Assembly (NCBI GenBank): GCA_910588465.1
Contig: CAJUOP010000012.1
Coordinates: 3,629-67,628, forward strand
Length of the DNA: 64,000 nucleotides
Origin: an uncultured Christensenellaceae bacterium
Lineage (GTDB): Bacteria > Bacillota > Clostridia > Christensenellales > Borkfalkiaceae
Reading direction: 5' to 3'
Program-made: the position numbers and the translations under genes
The notes under the pieces: model-generated
What the model was told of the DNA's origin: nothing
Databases searched by the model: none
The model's input: the letters and a program-made list of their open reading frames with translations, nothing else
Shown here: one piece after another, positions 62,601 to 64,000 of the stretch
Layout of the letters: each line of letters begins with the position of its first letter
How positions within the stretch are numbered: position 1 is the stretch's first letter

Positions 62601-63866
62601 TTTGATTATTACAAAGATTGCCAACGAAAATTGATGGACAATTTTGTTAATGAAATATGCAATCGCTATTTCAAAATTGATAAAAAGGCCTCGTTTGAGC
62701 AATTTATTATTTCTGCCGCTTATGCCTATATTAAAAGTATGGGTTGGGATGAATCAATATTTTATAGTAGAGAAAAAGATGAAAATGATAACTACATTGG
62801 TGGTATTGATAAAGATATAGCCGGAACATATTATCGTGCAGATCATGGGGCGCAAAGCAATTTTATGACCGTGTGCGAAAAGTATGTATGGATGGCTCGT
62901 AATGAAATTTATGGTTTTTTGTGTGATCGAATAAGATTGCCGGATAACTCTTATTGCAAGGATTATGGTTTAATAGACAACTTTGTAAATCCGATGCAAG
63001 AGATTCAAAATTATGATTGTGATGAGTCTCAAGAATTATCACAATGGTACATCCCTCAAAATCTTACGCATTCTACAAGCTGTATAAATATCTCTTCTGA
63101 AGATGTCATCAAAGCTATAAAGGCTTTGCCTTCTATTCAATGGGGAAAATGGATATTACTCAACAATCCTCAATGCTCTCATATTGAGGCTAAAGACATT
63201 ATGGCTCTATATAGCTATAATTATTTTAGTGAAGAAAATATCGATACTTGTTTAACTTTTTCTACATTAATTATCAAAGAAGCCGATTTGGACCAATTCA
63301 TTAATTGCTTGCATAATAAAGATTCATTAGCACACTTACATTCCATAGATGATTTGTTAGGTGAGATTGCTACCGATTGCTATTTGACACCCAAAGAAAT
63401 ATGCTGGTTCCCGTGGAAAGAACATATTGACAGTTGGATCATAGAAAGCATTGATACCGAGTCTCATTGCGCAGTTGACCATTGTTGTTATAATTTAGTT
63501 GGATGTGGCGACTGTGAAATGAATCTTCCTTCTCCGTACATAAGGGAAAAATTAGATATTTTTAATTTAAATGGGAATTTATTTTATGATTCGTTTAACA
63601 AAATAAAAGCGGAGTACTACTCTATTGGAGAAAACCTTACGGCAGAACAACAATATCTATGGGTTGACAAAGATGAATTAATGAGAGAAATTAAAAAAGA
63701 TAATAATATGCTAGTTTGGATTATGAAAATACATCGTCAAGAAAGTTGCTTCGCTAGAGAAAAGTTCGATGGGATTTGTGCCGATGCTTCTCAATTATTT
63801 ATAAGTTATCTTGAAAACGATGAATTGATAATTAAAGAAATCTTTGATTCACAAGATAACAAGTAA
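59628..63866 (+). CDS. Avs-like STAND NTPase with N-terminal Mrr-like nuclease
   Basis: The 1412-residue protein looks like an antiviral STAND (Avs) defence protein. The N-terminal 170 residues fit an Mrr-like PD-(D/E)xK nuclease: GAGGDGGVES with Asp49, then LQAKW with Gln67-x-Lys69. The STAND ATPase has Walker A GEPGTGKT (348-355), Walker B ILVDGIDES (about 434-442) and FCFTSRP. The 900-residue C-terminal part is mostly helical, typical of a sensor, and contains a Cys/His cluster (HCAVDHCCYNLVGCGDC, about 1280). In known Avs proteins the sensor binds a phage protein, the ATPase oligomerises and the nuclease cuts DNA. It has low GC and is single-gene cargo at the right end of the element. Confidence 0.8.
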   Translation: MNWSTMQTHGEAQTRAFEIICNQLFDNWSFEEYKAQIQSRNVVNGAGGDGGVESFVTLNDGSIIGLQAKWFIYSLQSSQINQIKKSIDTAIKLRPRIARYIICLPRDLSNKTNKGESCEQDLWDNLINKLATTYPNVQFELWNDDRITKELEKNTSEGILKYWFTNSNLSYKNVGFAFEKSRDSWLSSRYVPDLNSYGEIFSTINSFIGDNSEYQSFVKRVNNALTPCHVAQKHIADLLSIPANQSVEIKDELNLATQDILNLENSLTLIRDWLLNSNSCPPAINESIFYVRFENLIELLDKRSFGSKYYFHASNVERDLKKISNADLYQIYQNFIQLSNKKSILFLGEPGTGKTQGIAAVADKILNNHFHIAIVIQAKDISTSQTWFDLIKTNLGLSSSWNESELWQALVTTADQNSYAQTHSDKVIISPKVLILVDGIDESAEQEKWIERINETRSIVEKYPRVRFCFTSRPYGFSASEYFEIRYLSPNGDVSPSILFEKYIKHYNIRIENNINLKYQITTPLALKLFCELYANQTLDLSNEFDVSLSGLLQKKIELIEESFSKKSGHSIKAQLVFRSITLLTEEFITNDKIEYRQLIEKLSVALSIPTECSNTLVDFLEKYGILRCYCEHANDFKAKVYYYYPGIKGYFDYISSIVLLEKYKHPDSIDFTQCVNIDRSSLYGLAVISIQKYDYLIAWNKTINNVASDDLIQMLIYWSLQNAPASTAQNFKSSILEIMQNSSDDLINIVNNIVLPLSRNTLHPLGISLLDEFLFSYDKPAQRDIIWSPIGYLKKCSNDKWSRRYSLDFDNEVYKLNEEDTYSGCPTVYAWALSSLNNTLRKEYRVELMRWALLCPEEYYKLFEKFSLVNDPQIRNDIFAIMMCLVYQTNNKMVTEKAYKWISENILSPDKIDYNRQISVRYYAMAIAYKAKMMQLIDETELHRLLPPYKVHNNDILLNREALNSDRMSGYSEIHYDLSRYVLVDNIEGSFDYYKDCQRKLMDNFVNEICNRYFKIDKKASFEQFIISAAYAYIKSMGWDESIFYSREKDENDNYIGGIDKDIAGTYYRADHGAQSNFMTVCEKYVWMARNEIYGFLCDRIRLPDNSYCKDYGLIDNFVNPMQEIQNYDCDESQELSQWYIPQNLTHSTSCINISSEDVIKAIKALPSIQWGKWILLNNPQCSHIEAKDIMALYSYNYFSEENIDTCLTFSTLIIKEADLDQFINCLHNKDSLAHLHSIDDLLGEIATDCYLTPKEICWFPWKEHIDSWIIESIDTESHCAVDHCCYNLVGCGDCEMNLPSPYIREKLDIFNLNGNLFYDSFNKIKAEYYSIGENLTAEQQYLWVDKDELMREIKKDNNMLVWIMKIHRQESCFAREKFDGICADASQLFISYLENDELIIKEIFDSQDNK

Positions 63867-63944
63867 ATATCTTTTTAAATTTTTGTAATAAATAAAAATG
63901 TGCTTTTAACTATATAAATCGTGTTCGGATAATTAACATTCGGT

Positions 63945-63953
63945 TCACCATCT
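63945..63953. other. Putative attR core of the integrated element
   Basis: TCACCATCT repeats the sequence at the tRNA 3' end (53827-53835). GTGTTCGGAT, which also occurs 20 bp inside the left end (53856-53865), lies just before it. Confidence 0.5.
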
Positions 63954-63954
63954 T

Positions 63955-63979
63955 TGTAGGACGAAAATACTGTCCTACA
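63955..63979. repeat. Inverted repeat beyond attR
   Basis: TGTAGGAC, nine bases, GTCCTACA. No T-run follows. It could be part of the chromosome next to the element or of the attachment region. Confidence 0.5.
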
Positions 63980-64000
63980 ACATAAAGCCCGAAAACGGAA

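Larger units (their letters stand above)
53829..63950. mobile_element. Integrated mobilizable element in tRNA-Glu
   Basis: An element of about 10.1 kb is bounded by the 9-bp direct repeat TCACCATCT. It has lower GC than the flanking genome. Gene order is serine recombinase (minus, next to attL), TetR, Acg-like nitroreductase, zinc-ribbon protein, oriT-like hairpin, MobV relaxase, a small Mob-linked protein and an Avs-like STAND gene at the right end. There is no replication protein, mating-pair apparatus or coupling protein, so it would need a helper for transfer. The right end is less certain than the left. Confidence 0.7.

Overview
The window is about 64 kb of a bacterial chromosome. It looks like an uncultured, spore-forming or formerly spore-forming member of the Bacillota (class Clostridia), probably from the gut. 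The evidence is sigK, a spo0A homologue, a PdaB-like deacetylase, HPr kinase, strong AGGAGG ribosome sites, sigma-A promoters with a strict 17-bp spacer, and a large glycan-use locus with lipoproteins and an ABC sugar transporter. I cannot name the species.

Bases 1-2834 hold the end of fusA and a complete tuf. Bases 2890-28712 form a glycan-use locus. It has a frameshifted Ig-like surface lipoprotein, a GH4 glycosidase and a divergent AraC regulator. These are followed by a plus-strand operon of about 21 kb encoding a GH29 fucosidase-like enzyme, a D-lyxose-isomerase-like cupin, a ketose 3-epimerase, an SGNH esterase, two ABC permeases, a binding protein, a secreted and a cytosolic GH123/DUF4091-type enzyme, two large beta-rich lipoproteins, a metallophosphoesterase lipoprotein and a GH94-like phosphorylase. 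No transporter ATPase is present, so a shared one encoded elsewhere is assumed. Two 74-bp promoter copies (2890-2963 and 7716-7789) tie the locus to the AraC protein.

Bases 28786-53263 are housekeeping: a Dda/RecD-like helicase, aspS, a membrane/XRE regulatory pair, sigK, a DUF368 lipid carrier transporter, an ABC-F protein, a Spo0A homologue with a degenerate receiver, an ArsR regulator, the overlapping run uvrC-HAD-hprK-U32-mutS2, a PdaB-like protein, an M16 peptidase, two DNA repair genes and acpP. Several genes have a promoter so close to the start codon that their mRNAs should be leaderless. Palindromic repeats cluster at 37.3-38.06 kb and 40.75-41.12 kb, with one more at 53.3 kb.

A 6S RNA (about 53463-53645) and tRNA-Glu(CTC) (53758-53832) precede an integrated mobilizable element of about 10 kb (53829 to about 63950). 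It has lower GC and encodes a large serine recombinase whose C-terminus reads through the antisense strand of the tRNA, a TetR regulator, an Acg-like nitroreductase, a zinc-ribbon protein, an oriT-like hairpin, a MobV relaxase and a 1412-residue STAND NTPase. The STAND protein has an N-terminal Mrr-like nuclease domain and resembles Avs (antiviral STAND) defence proteins. The strongest candidates for new biology are this defence cargo, the Spo0A without a phosphoacceptor Asp, the leaderless promoters, and the glycan operon with its AraC-site promoters and poly-G tracts.
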